64,000 nt of DNA from Dasania marina DSM 21967 (GCF_000373485.1 NZ_KB891585.1:609861-673860), one strand, 5' to 3'; shown: positions 26,000 through 37,459, counted from the stretch's first letter. Numbers and translations: made by a program. Notes: generated from the letters alone by a model not told the origin.

Positions 26000-28642
26000 T
26001 TACTCTTCGCCAAGCTCGCTTGCATCTACGCTTTCGCCGTCCACATCACCTACCGCAGGCTCTGGGTTTATCGCGGGGGCAGGTTCGCCTTCTTCGATAA
26101 TTGCAATAATCTCGTCGGGCTCTTCTATGCGCTCTATACCCACCACATGCTCGCCTTCTTTCAGACGTATCACGCGTACACCTTGGGTATTACGGCCTAA
26201 GATGGATATCTCATCGGTGCGGGTACGAACCATAGTGCCCTGATCAGAAATCATCATTAATTCGTCGCCCTCAAATACCTGAACGGCTCCCACCATAGCG
26301 CCATTGCGCTCGCTGGTTTGCATAAAGATCATGCCTTTATTACCACGGCCTTTAGTGGCGTATTCAGTCACTTCGGTGCGCTTACCGTAGCCGTTTTCGC
26401 TAACGGATAAGATGCGGCCACCCTCTTTCGGCACGATTAAGGAAATCAGCCTTTGGCCTTCATCCATGCGTATGCCGCGCACACCTTTGGCGGTACGGCC
26501 CATGGCGCGGACATCGTTTTCATTAAAGCGTACCGCTTTACCGGCTGTACTAAACAACATGACATCGCAATCGCCATCGGTAATCGCTGTGCCTATTAAC
26601 ACATCACCTTCTTCTAATTCTAAGGCGCGTAAACCGACGCTACGCTGTCTGGCAAAATCAGTTAGCGAGGTTTTCTTAACCGTGCCAAAAGATGTAGCCA
26701 TAAAGATGTAATAGCCTTCGGTGTAATCACGTACCGGTAAGATAGAGGTAATTCGTTCACCCTCACCCAACGGCAGCAAGTTAACCATGGGCCTACCACG
26801 CGAGTTACGGCCCGCTAATGGAATTTGATACACTTTTAACCAGTACACTTTGCCGACGTTAGAGAAACATAAAATGGTATCGTGGGTGCTGGTCACCAAT
26901 AAGTGCTCAACAAAATCTTCGTCTTTCACTGCCGTTGCCGACTTACCCATGCCGCCACGGCGCTGGGCTTGGTAATCACTAAGCGACTGGGTTTTGGCAT
27001 AGCCACCGTGTGAAATAGTTACCACGCGATCTTCTTCGGCAATTAAATCTTCGGTGGTTAAATCACGTAGCGACTCAATAATTTCCGAGCGACGCTCATC
27101 GCCGTACTCAGCCAATATCGCCTCTAGCTCTTCACGTATCACTGCCATTAACACCAGCGTATCATCTAATATACCGATGTATTCGGCTATTTCGTCCAAC
27201 TTCTCTTGGTATTCTTTCAGAAGTTTTTCGTGCTCTAGGCCAGTCAGTTTTTGCAAACGCAAATCAAGAATGGCCTGTACCTGCGCCGGTGACAAACGGT
27301 ATTTACCATCGCGGAAACCAAAGTGCGCCGGCAAATCGTCAGGCCTACAAGCCTCTTCGCCAGCACGCTCTAACATTCCCAATACATCGCCTGGTTCCCA
27401 CACAGCTGCCGATAGCTTTTCTTTGGCTTCGGCTGTTGTATCAGAGGCTTTAATCATTGCGATTACGGGATCAATATTCGAGATAGCAACGGCCAAGCCT
27501 TCTAAAATATGGCCGCGCTCACGCGCCTTACGCAATAAATAAATGGTACGGCGCGTCACCACTTCACGGCGGTGACGAATAAAATGCTCTAATAATTCTT
27601 TCAGGTTTAACTGTTTGGGCTGGCCATCAACTAGCGCCACGATGTTAATACCAAACACGTTTTCTAGCTGGGTTTGTTGATAGAGATTGTTTAACACTAC
27701 CTCGCCGCTTTCGCCGCGTTTCATCTCTATCACTATGCGCATACCGTCTTTATCAGACTCATCACGCAGTTCAGCTATGCCTTCAATTTTCTTCTCTTTA
27801 ACCAGCTCGGCGATTTTTTCGATTAAACGCGCCTTGTTAACCTGGTAGGGAATTTCATGGACAATAATAATATCTTTATTGCGCTTATCATCATGTATCA
27901 CTTCGGCTCTGGCGCGTATATAAATACGGCCACGGCCGGTACGATACGCCTGCAGAATCCCGGCGCGGCCATTAATAATAGCGGCGGTTGGGAAATCGGG
28001 GCCGGGGATATATTCCATCAGCTCATCGATACTGAGGTGCTCGTTATCGACTAAGGCCAAACAAGCGGTAACCACTTCTTTTAAGTTGTGGGGAGGAATG
28101 TTGGTCGCCATACCCACAGCAATACCGGAGGAGCCATTAATTAATAAGTTAGGCACCTTAGTAGGCATTACCGCTGGCATCATTTCAGAGCCATCGTAGT
28201 TGGGTACCCAATCGACGGTTTCTTTTTCCAGATCAGCTAGTAACTCATGGGAGAGTTTGCGCATACGAATTTCGGTATAACGCATCGCCGCCGCAGAATC
28301 GCCATCCACGGAACCAAAGTTACCCTGGCCATCGACCAACATATACCGCAGCGAGAAAGGCTGTGCCATACGAACAATGGTGTCATAAACCGCCGAGTCG
28401 CCATGCGGATGATATTTACCAATAACATCACCCACCACACGGGCAGACTTCTTATAAGCTTTATTGTAATCGTTGTTAAGCTCGCTCATGGCGAATAGCA
28501 CACGGCGGTGAACAGGCTTTAAACCATCGCGCACATCGGGCAAGGCTCGCCCAACAATAACGCTCATCGCATAGTCTAAATAGGATTGTTTCAGCTCATC
28601 TTCGATGTTAACTGGCAGGATTTCGTTGTTTATATCACCCAT
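26000..28642 (-). CDS. gyrA: DNA gyrase subunit A
   Basis: GyrA carries the DNA-cleaving tyrosine of gyrase, which introduces negative supercoils. The 880-residue protein includes the active-site region ([11 protein letters not shown], Tyr about residue 123), the quinolone-resistance region [15 protein letters not shown] with the sensitive Ser and Asp in place, the beta-pinwheel GyrA box QRRGGMGK, and an acidic tail ([10 protein letters not shown]). The GyrA box and full pinwheel support gyrase rather than topoisomerase IV. Confidence 0.98.
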   Translation of the reverse strand: MGDINNEILPVNIEDELKQSYLDYAMSVIVGRALPDVRDGLKPVHRRVLFAMSELNNDYNKAYKKSARVVGDVIGKYHPHGDSAVYDTIVRMAQPFSLRYMLVDGQGNFGSVDGDSAAAMRYTEIRMRKLSHELLADLEKETVDWVPNYDGSEMMPAVMPTKVPNLLINGSSGIAVGMATNIPPHNLKEVVTACLALVDNEHLSIDELMEYIPGPDFPTAAIINGRAGILQAYRTGRGRIYIRARAEVIHDDKRNKDIIIVHEIPYQVNKARLIEKIAELVKEKKIEGIAELRDESDKDGMRIVIEMKRGESGEVVLNNLYQQTQLENVFGINIVALVDGQPKQLNLKELLEHFIRHRREVVTRRTIYLLRKARERGHILEGLAVAISNIDPVIAMIKASDTTAEAKEKLSAAVWEPGDVLGMLERAGEEACRPDDLPAHFGFRDGKYRLSPAQVQAILDLRLQKLTGLEHEKLLKEYQEKLDEIAEYIGILDDTLVLMAVIREELEAILAEYGDERRSEIIESLRDLTTEDLIAEEDRVVTISHGGYAKTQSLSDYQAQRRGGMGKSATAVKDEDFVEHLLVTSTHDTILCFSNVGKVYWLKVYQIPLAGRNSRGRPMVNLLPLGEGERITSILPVRDYTEGYYIFMATSFGTVKKTSLTDFARQRSVGLRALELEEGDVLIGTAITDGDCDVMLFSTAGKAVRFNENDVRAMGRTAKGVRGIRMDEGQRLISLIVPKEGGRILSVSENGYGKRTEVTEYATKGRGNKGMIFMQTSERNGAMVGAVQVFEGDELMMISDQGTMVRTRTDEISILGRNTQGVRVIRLKEGEHVVGIERIEEPDEIIAIIEEGEPAPAINPEPAVGDVDGESVDASELGEE

Positions 28643-29017
28643 AAAACTCGGCGTTCCTTATTATAAATTGAACGACCACAGATTAACTGCAACCGCTGCT
28701 TTACCCACCCCTGATACACACCGGTATCAGGGCCGGTATAGACTAATCAATAAGTTAATCAATAGACCAATAAAATAGACAAACAAAAACAGGGCTAGGC
28801 CCCCTTACACAAAGGCGAAATCATACCATAAAACCCCAGTAAACCCACAGCTCTTAATCGCTTTTGTCTAAGCCCTAAACCGCTACCAGCATTAGAGTTT
28901 TAGCCCCAGCAGTACACCTTTAGCTTTAAATACCGTTATACTCGCGAGCATTCGTTTGCAGGGCGACCGGCCGCTGCAAAATCGCTCACTGGTAACCCAA
29001 CAGAAATCGCTTATTTA
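28643..29017. other. Divergent promoter region between gyrA and mtaD
   Basis: This 375-base gap holds the promoters of two divergent transcripts. A hairpin with an 8-bp stem, CCTGATAC / GTATCAGG (28710-28731), lies in the gyrA leader. TATACT at 28937-28942 is a good -10 candidate for mtaD, but no good -35 lies at the right distance. No open frame is visible. Confidence 0.45.
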
Positions 29018-30349
29018 ATGAACAGCAACAGCCCGCAAACCGTCGACAGCTTAATACACGCGGAGTGGATTATCCCCATACGCCCCGCCAACACCCAGCT
29101 AAAACATCACAGCATCGCAATAAAAGATGGCGTTATTGTCGACCTATTACCCACCAAACTAGCCAAGCAACAATATTGCAGCGCCAACACCCATGAGCTA
29201 GCACAACAACTACTCATGCCCGGCCTAGTGAACGCCCACGGCCACGCCGCCATGAGCCTGTTTCGCGGCATGGCCGACGATCAAGACTTGCACAACTGGC
29301 TACAAAACCACATCTGGCCTGCCGAAGCGCAATGGGTAGATGCTGAATTTGTTAAAGATGGCTCACTATTGGCCATAGCCGAAATGCTGCGCTCGGGCAC
29401 CACCTGCTACAGCGACATGTATTTCTTCCCCGATGCCGCCGCCGAAGCGGTGCAAGACAGCGGCATACGCGCCCAGTTTTGCTTTCCCGTATTGGACTTT
29501 GCCAGCACCTGGGGCAGCGATGCCGATGACTACATCAGTAAAGGCCTAGCTGCCCGCGAGAAATGGCAGCACCAGCCACTACTGAATTTCGCCTTTGGCC
29601 CCCACGCCCCCTATACCGTGAGCGACCAGCCTATGTCGCGCATAGCCGCCTTGGCAGCCGAGCTAGATATAGGCATACAAATACATTGCCACGAAACCCA
29701 GCAGGAAGTGACCGACGCCATCAACAAGGATGGCGAACGCCCGCTGGCTAGGCTTAACCGCCTAGGCCTGCTAGGCCCTAGCACCCAGCTGGTACACATG
29801 ACGGTTTTAAACGACGCCGACATAGAGTTAGTGCGCCTAAGCGGCGCCCACGTGGTGCACTGCCCCGCCTCCAACTTAAAGCTGGCCAGCGGCTTTTGCC
29901 CCACCCAGCAATTATTGGAACTAGATATTAATGTCGCCTTGGGCACTGATGGCGCCGCCAGTAATAACAACTTAGATTTGTTCAGCGAAATGCACATCGC
30001 CGCGTTATTAGCCAAAGCTACCAGCGGCAATGCTGCCGCACTGGGCGATTGGCAGGCACTGGAAATGGCCACCTTGGCTGGTGCCAAAGCACTGGGGCTA
30101 GACCATAAAATTGGCAGCTTAGAAATAGGTAAACAAGCCGACCTTATCGCCATAGACATGAGTAATATAGAGCAGCAGCCTATCTACCAACCCATCTCGC
30201 AGCTGGTTTACACCCATAGCGCCGGCAATGTTAAACACAGCTGGATAGCGGGCACCCAGGTATTGCATAATCGCCAGCCCACCCAGATAAACCTCACCCA
30301 ACTGGCACAAAAAGCCCAGCAGTGGCGTGATAAAATTCAACCCGCATAG
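29018..30349 (+). CDS. mtaD: 5-methylthioadenosine/S-adenosylhomocysteine deaminase (TRZ/ATZ-type amidohydrolase)
   Basis: The 443-residue protein belongs to the metal-dependent amidohydrolases. Visible are the H-x-H metal site in VNAHGHAAMSLFRGM (about residues 68-82), the later metal/catalytic His in IQIHCHET, His in TQLVHMT and VVHCPASNLKL, and the catalytic Asp in LGTDGAASNNNLD. This pattern and the place next to ubiG and mupP match the pseudomonad deaminase that acts on methylthioadenosine or S-adenosylhomocysteine. The exact purine substrate is inferred from family and order. Confidence 0.85.
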   Translation: MNSNSPQTVDSLIHAEWIIPIRPANTQLKHHSIAIKDGVIVDLLPTKLAKQQYCSANTHELAQQLLMPGLVNAHGHAAMSLFRGMADDQDLHNWLQNHIWPAEAQWVDAEFVKDGSLLAIAEMLRSGTTCYSDMYFFPDAAAEAVQDSGIRAQFCFPVLDFASTWGSDADDYISKGLAAREKWQHQPLLNFAFGPHAPYTVSDQPMSRIAALAAELDIGIQIHCHETQQEVTDAINKDGERPLARLNRLGLLGPSTQLVHMTVLNDADIELVRLSGAHVVHCPASNLKLASGFCPTQQLLELDINVALGTDGAASNNNLDLFSEMHIAALLAKATSGNAAALGDWQALEMATLAGAKALGLDHKIGSLEIGKQADLIAIDMSNIEQQPIYQPISQLVYTHSAGNVKHSWIAGTQVLHNRQPTQINLTQLAQKAQQWRDKIQPA

Positions 30350-30388
30350 CACTAAACTGCAGCGGCACAACGAATAAGAGAGCACAGC

Positions 30389-31096
30389 GTGAGCAACGTA
30401 GACCCACAGGAAATTGCCAAATTTGAAGCCTTAGCCAGCCGCTGGTGGGATAGAAACAGCGAGTTCAAGCCACTGCACGAAATCAACCCGCTGCGCGCCA
30501 ACTATATAGATGAGCGTTCACCGGTAGCCCAGCGCACCCTTATAGATGTCGGTTGCGGCGGCGGCATCTTAAGCGAAGCCATGGCCCAACGCGGCGCCAT
30601 AGTGACCGGCATCGATATGGGCGCAGCCCCGCTAGCGGTAGCCAAGCTGCACGCCTTAGAAAGCCAAGTGACTATTGACTACCAACAATGCACTGCCGAA
30701 GAAATGGCCGAACAACACCCCGCCAGCTTTGATGTCGTCACCTGCCTAGAAATGCTGGAGCACGTACCCGATCCCAGCTCGGTCATCAAAGCCTGCGCCC
30801 AACTATGCAAGCCCGGCGGCCATATCTATTTCTCTACTCTCAACCGCAACCCCAAGTCATATTTGTTTAGCATTATCGGTGCCGAGTATCTGCTTAAACT
30901 GCTACCTAAAGGCACTCACGATTACGCCAAATTTATTAAACCCTCAGAGCTGGCCAGCGCCATACGCGAGGCGGGTTTACACTTAGAGCATATGACAGGC
31001 ATGGTCTACAACCCCATCACTAAGCAGTATCGCTTAAAAGACGGCGACGTAGATGTTAACTACTTAGTACACACCCGCAAGCCCTTAGCAGAATGA
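30389..31096 (+). CDS. ubiG: Ubiquinone biosynthesis O-methyltransferase
   Basis: UbiG does both O-methylations of ubiquinone synthesis with S-adenosylmethionine. The 235-residue protein has the SAM loop [14 protein letters not shown] (about residues 52-65) and the family start [17 protein letters not shown]. It begins with GTG at 30389, preceded by GAGAG. Its stop overlaps the ATG of mupP (ATGA). Confidence 0.96.
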   Translation: MSNVDPQEIAKFEALASRWWDRNSEFKPLHEINPLRANYIDERSPVAQRTLIDVGCGGGILSEAMAQRGAIVTGIDMGAAPLAVAKLHALESQVTIDYQQCTAEEMAEQHPASFDVVTCLEMLEHVPDPSSVIKACAQLCKPGGHIYFSTLNRNPKSYLFSIIGAEYLLKLLPKGTHDYAKFIKPSELASAIREAGLHLEHMTGMVYNPITKQYRLKDGDVDVNYLVHTRKPLAE

Positions 31097-31770
31097 TACA
31101 ACTACAAGCCGTACTGTTTGACCTAGATGGCACCTTACTAGACACCGCCCCGGATTTTTTTGTGGTGGTTAATCAGCTGTGCCAGCGCCATGGCTGGCCG
31201 CAACAGGATTACGCCAGTGTGCGCAACACGGTATCCCACGGCTCGCGTGCGCTAATCACCTTGATCTCGGGGGTAGAGCCCGATGCACCGCATTTTGAAA
31301 GCCTACGCAACGAGCTGCTGGCGCTATACATAGATCATATCGCGGTAAAAACCACCTTCTTTGACGGCATGGAAAACGTACTCAACTGGCTGGAAAGCGA
31401 AAACATACATTGGGGTATAGTCACCAACAAACCCCGGTTATACACCGAGCTATTATTAGCCCAGCTGCAACTAGCGCAACGCTGCGGCACCGTGGTTTGC
31501 CCCGACGATGTTAGCGCCACCAAACCCGACCCCGAGCCCTTATTTTTAGCCTGCCAGCAACTCAATATAACCCCCGCCAGCAGCCTTTATGTGGGCGACC
31601 ACCGCCGCGACATAGAAGCAGGCCAGCGCGCAGGCATGCAAACCGTGGCCGCCAACTACGGCTATATAGACCACAGCGACCCTGCCCACAGCTGGGGTGC
31701 CAATTACTTAGTCGAACACGCCAGCGAACTGCTGCCACTGCTGCAAAACAAACAACTGTTCTCACTATAA
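31093..31770 (+). CDS. mupP: HAD phosphatase, probably MupP (N-acetylmuramic acid 6-phosphate phosphatase)
   Basis: The 225-residue protein has the HAD motifs [10 protein letters not shown] (motif I), VTNKP (motif II) and [11 protein letters not shown] (motif IV). It could be called phosphoglycolate phosphatase, but its position between ubiG and yciK is that of P. aeruginosa MupP, which works in cell-wall sugar recycling toward UDP-MurNAc. The assignment to MupP rests on gene order. It overlaps ubiG by four bases. Confidence 0.8.
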   Translation: MIQLQAVLFDLDGTLLDTAPDFFVVVNQLCQRHGWPQQDYASVRNTVSHGSRALITLISGVEPDAPHFESLRNELLALYIDHIAVKTTFFDGMENVLNWLESENIHWGIVTNKPRLYTELLLAQLQLAQRCGTVVCPDDVSATKPDPEPLFLACQQLNITPASSLYVGDHRRDIEAGQRAGMQTVAANYGYIDHSDPAHSWGANYLVEHASELLPLLQNKQLFSL

Positions 31771-31795
31771 AACCGCCAGACTACAAGAGACCCTC

Positions 31796-32548
31796 ATGAA
31801 CACCGCCCAACACTACCAAGCCCCCGCACAACTACTTAAAGATCGCATAATCCTAGTCACCGGTGCTGGTGCCGGCATAGGCCGCAGCGCTGCCCTCAGT
31901 TTTGCCCACCACGGTGCCACGGTAATTTTATTAGGTAAAACCATCGCCAAGCTGGAGGCGGTATACGATGAGATAGAGCAAGCAGGCTACCCGCAGCCGG
32001 CGATTTATCCGCTGGACCTCAAAGGTGCAACTATGAGCGACTACCAAGACATGCACGATAGCCTAGCGCAAAACTTCGGCCGCTTAGATGGCCTACTGCA
32101 CAACGCTAGCGTATTAGGCGATCGCAAGCCCATAGCACAGAGCAATGTTGATATCTGGCAGGAGGTGATGCAGGTTAATGTCAACGCTGAGTTCATGCTT
32201 ACCAAAGCCCTGCTACCACTGCTAGAAGCCAGCGATAGCGCCTCGCTTATTTTCACCTCATCGGGTGTGGGGCAACAAGGCCGCGCCTATTGGGGTCCTT
32301 ATGCGGTATCGAAATTTGCCACCATGGGTTTGATGCAAGTGCTGGCCGACGAGCTGGCTAACACCAGTAATATCCGGGTAAACGCCATCAACCCCGGCGC
32401 CACCAACACCGATATGCGCCGCAGCGCCTACCCCGCCGAGCAGCCCACCAACAACCCCGAGCCCGAAGCCATTATGCCTAGCTACCTGTATTTAATGGGT
32501 GCCGACAGCGCCGAACTTAACGGCCAGATTATCAACGCCCAAGGTTAG
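31796..32548 (+). CDS. yciK: YciK-type short-chain dehydrogenase/reductase
   Basis: A 250-residue SDR with the cofactor loop GAGAGIGRSAA (about residues 24-34), the HNAS box (LLHNASVLG), and the catalytic Ser and Tyr-x-x-x-Lys (YWGPYAVSKFA). The family is widespread in gammaproteobacteria next to mupP; its natural substrate is not established. It starts 25 bases after mupP and is probably in the same operon. Confidence 0.88.
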   Translation: MNTAQHYQAPAQLLKDRIILVTGAGAGIGRSAALSFAHHGATVILLGKTIAKLEAVYDEIEQAGYPQPAIYPLDLKGATMSDYQDMHDSLAQNFGRLDGLLHNASVLGDRKPIAQSNVDIWQEVMQVNVNAEFMLTKALLPLLEASDSASLIFTSSGVGQQGRAYWGPYAVSKFATMGLMQVLADELANTSNIRVNAINPGATNTDMRRSAYPAEQPTNNPEPEAIMPSYLYLMGADSAELNGQIINAQG

Positions 32549-32894
32549 TCCTAAACAGCCCGGCAACATTGCCTAGCTGGGCCCCTTCCTATTTTCGGAC
32601 CTGACCCCTCACCTTGCCCGCCTCCTCGCATTGCCCTTAGCACTCAAACTCCCAGCCCTCAGCCCAGCGGCAAACTCTAGCGGCAGCAAATTGGCTAACG
32701 GCAGGGATGGCATTGCCGCATTGACCGCCAAAATACCGTCATCGCACTAAGCCCTCGCTCAACAACTCAAACAATTTCAATAAGTTACGATAATAGAGAG
32801 CAATTGGCATGGTTTTCGCTTATTCAACACAAAGCCTATAAAAGCGGAATGGAAGCGCTGCAGGCAGATGCAATGAATCAAAGGCGCTAACCCC
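32549..32894. other. Intergenic region before the diguanylate cyclase
   Basis: The 346 bases hold no convincing gene. Near 32610 there is GGACCTGACCCC, resembling the GGGGTCAG end sequence of the RAYT element at 21844, but with no matching partner nearby. The second half contains the A/T-rich stretch around 32780 where a promoter for the GGDEF gene is most likely. Confidence 0.4.
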
Positions 32895-33836
32895 ATGGCA
32901 AACACCCTACAACGCCAGCCTGGCAAACTCATAACAGAGAACTTTATCTTTGAGGGCGCTGTTGGCTCACTGCATGAGCCACAGCACCCCGGCCGCGACG
33001 TTTTGTCTAGCCAAGACCTGCAACTGCACATCAGCCAGTTACTACAAACCAGCCTAGAGCTGGAAAAAATACTGCACCTATTCCACAGCGAAGTGCAGCA
33101 ACACTTAGCCGTGGACAGCTTAGGTTATCGCAATGAGGACAGCTGTATCGTGTTAGATTACGGCAGCAGCCGCCAACACAGTTGCCATTACAGCCTGCAA
33201 ATTAATAGCAGCCGCCTAGGGGATTTAATCTTAACCCGCAGCAAACCATTCAATAGCCACGAACTCACCTTTATAGAAGCACTGATCAGCAGCCTAGTGT
33301 GCCCCATACGCAACGCCCTGCTCTATAAAGAAGCTGTCTCAGCAGCACTGAAAGATTCGCTAACCCAAATAGGCAATCGCGCCGCCTTAGAAACGGCACT
33401 GGAAAGAGAAGTAAGCTTAGCCAAAAGACACCAGCACCCTTTCTCACTATTAGTACTGGATATTGATTTCTTTAAACAGATTAATGATAAATACGGCCAC
33501 TCTGCTGGTGATGTAGTCATAGCAGGCCTAGCCCACACGCTTAGCGAGTGCTGCCGCGAAACAGACACTTGCTATCGTTATGGCGGCGAAGAATTTGTAT
33601 TACTGTTAAACCAAACCAACAGCCATGGTTGCCTGCAGATAGCCGAACGCATACGCAGCAGCGTTGCCGAAACTATTTTTGCGCATGAAGAGCTGACAAT
33701 GAAAGTCACCGTCAGCATAGGCGCGGCCACCCTACAAAGCCAAGACAAAACCTTCGAGCTATTCAATCGCGCCGACAAAGCAATGTATAAAGCCAAACAA
33801 CAAGGCCGTAATATCGTGGTATCCGTTGATAGTTAG
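32895..33836 (+). CDS. GGDEF diguanylate cyclase
   Basis: The 313-residue protein has an N-terminal GAF-like sensory region (about residues 45-145) and a C-terminal GGDEF domain with the active-site motif YGGEEFVLLL and an inhibitory RxxD site (RETD) five residues before it. Both are intact, so it should make cyclic di-GMP from two GTP and be feedback inhibited. There is no membrane segment. It lies where P. aeruginosa also has a diguanylate cyclase gene near yciK. Confidence 0.92.
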   Translation: MANTLQRQPGKLITENFIFEGAVGSLHEPQHPGRDVLSSQDLQLHISQLLQTSLELEKILHLFHSEVQQHLAVDSLGYRNEDSCIVLDYGSSRQHSCHYSLQINSSRLGDLILTRSKPFNSHELTFIEALISSLVCPIRNALLYKEAVSAALKDSLTQIGNRAALETALEREVSLAKRHQHPFSLLVLDIDFFKQINDKYGHSAGDVVIAGLAHTLSECCRETDTCYRYGGEEFVLLLNQTNSHGCLQIAERIRSSVAETIFAHEELTMKVTVSIGAATLQSQDKTFELFNRADKAMYKAKQQGRNIVVSVDS

Positions 33837-33862
33837 TAGGGTTAATCTTTAGCCCTACTAAC
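33832..33862. terminator. Inverted repeat at convergent gene ends
   Basis: A perfect 10-bp stem (GTTAGTAGGG 33832-33841 with CCCTACTAAC 33853-33862) overlaps the stop codon of the GGDEF gene and faces the end of pepN. There is no T run, so it may serve as a weak bidirectional terminator or mRNA-stabilising hairpin. Confidence 0.5.
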
Positions 33863-33922
33863 TCGTACAACTACATCTGCAACTACAACGAAACCATCAC
33901 AGCGCAAGCGGGCAACAGCAAC

Positions 33923-36574
33923 TTATGCCTGCAAGCTTTTCGATACCACTTCGTAGACATCTTTGGATAGTTTTTCCTCTCCCATAATGCGCTGCAAAGC
34001 GTCACGCATTAGCGCTGCACTGTCATTTTTATACTGTTTCCACTTAGTGAGCGGCCCCAATAAGCGCGCGGCAATTTGTGGATTTAAGGTATTGAGGATA
34101 ATGATTTGATCCGCCAAAAACTGGTAACCACTGCCATCCGTTTGATGGAAATTGACTGCGTTAGCGGTAAAGGCCCCTATCACTGAACGTACTTTATTGG
34201 GGTTTTTAATATCAAAGGCCTGGTGCGCCATTAAGGCCTGCACCCTATCCAGTGTACCTGCCAAGTAACAACCTGCTTGCACCGATAACCATTGGTTAAC
34301 CACCAAGGCCTCAGCCTGCCAGCGCTGGTAGAAATCGGCTAAAGCGTTTTGTTTTTGTTGTTCAAATGAGCTGTTCACCAAGGCGGCTAAAGCGGCCATG
34401 CTGTCTGTCATATTTTGTGCTTGCTGGTATTGTGTCAAACATAAATTTAACACCTGTTCATTTTCCAACAGCATTAAATAATGTAAGGCCGTATTTTTAA
34501 GACTACGCGCGGCAATTTGTTGCTCATCAGCTTGGTAAGCCACGGTTAGCACATTAGCGTTATAACTATCCCACAGTAGCTCTTGCAACTGCTCGGCAAT
34601 TTCAACTCTGGCAGTCATGCGGGCCACGTGTATAGCTTGCACGTCGGCCTTTTCCATAATGCTAGCCATATAAGCCTCAGAGGGCAGGCTTAACATTAGC
34701 GCCACCATCGATTTATCTAACGACTCATCAGTGAGCAAGTGCTCATAGGCGGTAATCAAGCGGTGGTCTAATTGCATATCTTCACCAGCCTGATGGGCGG
34801 CAATCATATCTTTTAGCGCTAACACCCCCAACTGCTGGCAGGCATCCCAGCGACAAAAACCATCGCTATCGTTGCTCACTAAAAACATTAACTCATCGCG
34901 GCTGTAGGCAAACTGCAGCTGCACCGGTGCGGAAAAACCACGCAGCAAACTAGGCACCGGTTGCTCGGGTATGTTTTCAAATACAAACTGTTGCTCAGCC
35001 TCGGTCACATCCAACACCAGCTCGGTGTTGTCAGCGGTATCGGGGTTAGGTGCAGCACCCTGTAACTGCAAACGCAAAGCGCCCGCTTCGCCCAGCAATG
35101 CCATGGCCAGCGGTATATGAACCGGTTGATTGTGTTGCTGCGCCGCTTTGTAATACTGTTTAACGGTTAAGGTGTAGCGGCTATGTTCTGCTGAATACTC
35201 GCCCGTAACATGTAACTGCGGCGTGCCCGCTTGCGAATACCAACACCTAAACTGACTTAAATCTTTGCCGCTGGCATCTTCCATGGCCTTAACAAAATCT
35301 TCACAGGTGACTGCTTGGCCATCGTGGCGATCAAAATATAAATCACTGCCTTTTCTAAACAGCGCATCACCCAATAGGTGAGCAATCATGCGGACAATTT
35401 CAGCGCCTTTTTCATACACGGTAACGGTATAAAAATTAGAAATTTCCATAAAAGATTCAGGGCGTATGGGATGCGCCATGGGGCCGCCATCTTCGGCAAA
35501 CTGTACGGTGCGTAAAAAATTAACATCCTCTACCCGCTTGACGGTGCGTGAACCCATCTCGGAGGAAAACTCGGCATCTCTATAAACAGTGAAGCCTTCT
35601 TTTAAACTCAGCTGAAACCAATCTCTACAGGTAACCCGGTTGCCGCTCCAATTGTGAAAATATTCGTGGGCGACTATCGCCTCTACCCGCTGAAAGGTGG
35701 CATCGGTAGTGGTTTCGGGTTTAGCTAACACACAGGAGGTATTAAAAATATTGAGGCTTTTGTTTTCCATGGCCCCCATATTAAAGTCATCTACCGCAAC
35801 GATATTGAAAATAGATAAATCGTATTCGCGACCAAAAGTTTCTTCGTCCCACAACATAGAGCGTTTTAACGACTGCATGGCGTGATCGCATTTATCCAGA
35901 TCTTTGGCTTCAACAAAAATGCGCAGCGTCACGTCTTTACCGCTACAGGTGGTGAAGCTATCTTCTATAAATGCTAAGTCACCAGCTACCAGCGCAAATA
36001 AATAGGCGGGTTTTTTAAAGGGATCTTCCCAGGTTACCCAATGGCTGCCATCGCTGTTTTCACCCGAGGCCACATTATTACCGTTAGATAACAACACCGG
36101 GTAGCTAGTTTTATCCGCCACTATGGTGGTGGTAAACAAGGACATGACATCAGGTCTGTCTAGGTAGTAAGTAATTTTGCGAAAACCTTCAGCCTCACAC
36201 TGGGTGCAATACATTTTGGATGAGCGGTACAGGCCTTCTAAAGAGGTATTCTGCTGTGGTTTGATTTCGGTAACACATTCCAACGTAAATTTATCGGGAA
36301 CGGTAAATAGCGTTAGCGTCTCTTCATCGACCTTATAAGCCTCTGGCGCTAACGCTAGCCCATCAACAGACACCGACTGCAAGCGCATATCCTGGCCGTG
36401 TAGCACTAAGCTAGCATCCTGCACAGTGGATTCGGCATTGCGGCGCATACTTAGCCGCGAGCGTACCGTAGTCTCCTCGGCAGCTAAAGTAAAATGCAAG
36501 TCACTGTGGTCAATTAAAAACTCGGGGACTTGATAATCTTTTAAAAAAATAGTTTTGGGTTGTGAATCACGCAT
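33923..36574 (-). CDS. pepN: Aminopeptidase N
   Basis: PepN is an M1 zinc aminopeptidase that trims peptides in the cytoplasm. The 883-residue protein has the exopeptidase motif GAMENKSLN, the zinc site HEYFHNW with a second Glu in LKEGFTVYRD, and the long helical C-terminal domain. I place the start at ATG 36574, seven bases after GGAG, rather than at an upstream GTG (36586). The length matches E. coli PepN (870). Confidence 0.97.
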   Translation of the reverse strand: MRDSQPKTIFLKDYQVPEFLIDHSDLHFTLAAEETTVRSRLSMRRNAESTVQDASLVLHGQDMRLQSVSVDGLALAPEAYKVDEETLTLFTVPDKFTLECVTEIKPQQNTSLEGLYRSSKMYCTQCEAEGFRKITYYLDRPDVMSLFTTTIVADKTSYPVLLSNGNNVASGENSDGSHWVTWEDPFKKPAYLFALVAGDLAFIEDSFTTCSGKDVTLRIFVEAKDLDKCDHAMQSLKRSMLWDEETFGREYDLSIFNIVAVDDFNMGAMENKSLNIFNTSCVLAKPETTTDATFQRVEAIVAHEYFHNWSGNRVTCRDWFQLSLKEGFTVYRDAEFSSEMGSRTVKRVEDVNFLRTVQFAEDGGPMAHPIRPESFMEISNFYTVTVYEKGAEIVRMIAHLLGDALFRKGSDLYFDRHDGQAVTCEDFVKAMEDASGKDLSQFRCWYSQAGTPQLHVTGEYSAEHSRYTLTVKQYYKAAQQHNQPVHIPLAMALLGEAGALRLQLQGAAPNPDTADNTELVLDVTEAEQQFVFENIPEQPVPSLLRGFSAPVQLQFAYSRDELMFLVSNDSDGFCRWDACQQLGVLALKDMIAAHQAGEDMQLDHRLITAYEHLLTDESLDKSMVALMLSLPSEAYMASIMEKADVQAIHVARMTARVEIAEQLQELLWDSYNANVLTVAYQADEQQIAARSLKNTALHYLMLLENEQVLNLCLTQYQQAQNMTDSMAALAALVNSSFEQQKQNALADFYQRWQAEALVVNQWLSVQAGCYLAGTLDRVQALMAHQAFDIKNPNKVRSVIGAFTANAVNFHQTDGSGYQFLADQIIILNTLNPQIAARLLGPLTKWKQYKNDSAALMRDALQRIMGEEKLSKDVYEVVSKSLQA

Positions 36575-36613
36575 ACTAGGCTCCACGATGTAAGCTAAGC
36601 TGGCCAGCTTAGC

Positions 36614-37459
36614 TTAAGCAAACAATTGAATTTGATAGGCAGTAAATTTTCGTATATTAATCACGCCGCTATCTAATATTAAATATTGGCCTTTAATACC
36701 TTGTAACACGCCCTCTACGGTAGCGGTTTTATCTAAATTCAAGGAAGTGATTTTTGTTGGGTAGGTTTGTACAGGGTAGTCTATGTCTACCAGCTCGGCA
36801 TCGCTAAGCATCTGTATCGCTTGCACCCCGTGTTGCTGTTGCAGTTCATTGATTTGCCCTTGGCATTCAGCAAAGAGCTGATCGCGCTTGGCGATTAAAT
36901 CTAGCGGCTCTACCTCGCCTTTGAGCATTTTGCGCCAATTGGTTTTATCAGCCACATGATCTTTAAACACCACCTCTACCAGCCCCGATTGCAGGCGATT
37001 AGACACTCTGAATATGGGTAAGGCCTGTATCGCACCTTGATCCATCCAGCGGGTGGGGATTTGATTGCCACGGGTAATGCCCACTTTCACGCCAGTAGAG
37101 TTGGCTAAGTACACATAGTGATCCTGCATACAATGGGCCTCACCCCACTCTGGCTCGCGACAGGTGCCGGCAAAGTAATGGCATTTTTCGGGGCTCATAA
37201 TGCAGGTGTCACATTGCGCTAGCTTTTTAAAACAGGGATAGCAAAAGCCTTGGCTAAAACTCTTATTAGATTTACGACCACAGTGCTGGCAAAAAATACC
37301 GCCCTCGTACTGTAGGCTGATGTGCTTACCCACCAGCGCATTCATGTCTATAGCGTGATCACCTATGGCTAGGGTATAGGCCACCATAGGTTGACCATCG
37401 ACTTGCTGTAATGAGGTTTGCATTTTGCGCAAAGCGCCCTCGGCTATGAGTTCTGGCAA
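36614..37459 (-). CDS. DUF2797 protein
   Basis: The 281-residue protein has a cysteine-rich N-terminal block with at least four CxxC-like pairs (CQHCGRKS, CYPCFKKL, CDTC, and C before HYFAGTC), likely a zinc-binding fold, then VYLANSTGVKVGITRG, which resembles the core of GIY-YIG-like nuclease folds. This is the DUF2797 family; its function is not known. The start is TTG 37459, preceded by GGAG at a normal distance. It follows DUF1315, separated by a minisatellite, and precedes pepN by 39 bases. Confidence 0.82.
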   Translation of the reverse strand: MPELIAEGALRKMQTSLQQVDGQPMVAYTLAIGDHAIDMNALVGKHISLQYEGGIFCQHCGRKSNKSFSQGFCYPCFKKLAQCDTCIMSPEKCHYFAGTCREPEWGEAHCMQDHYVYLANSTGVKVGITRGNQIPTRWMDQGAIQALPIFRVSNRLQSGLVEVVFKDHVADKTNWRKMLKGEVEPLDLIAKRDQLFAECQGQINELQQQHGVQAIQMLSDAELVDIDYPVQTYPTKITSLNLDKTATVEGVLQGIKGQYLILDSGVINIRKFTAYQIQLFA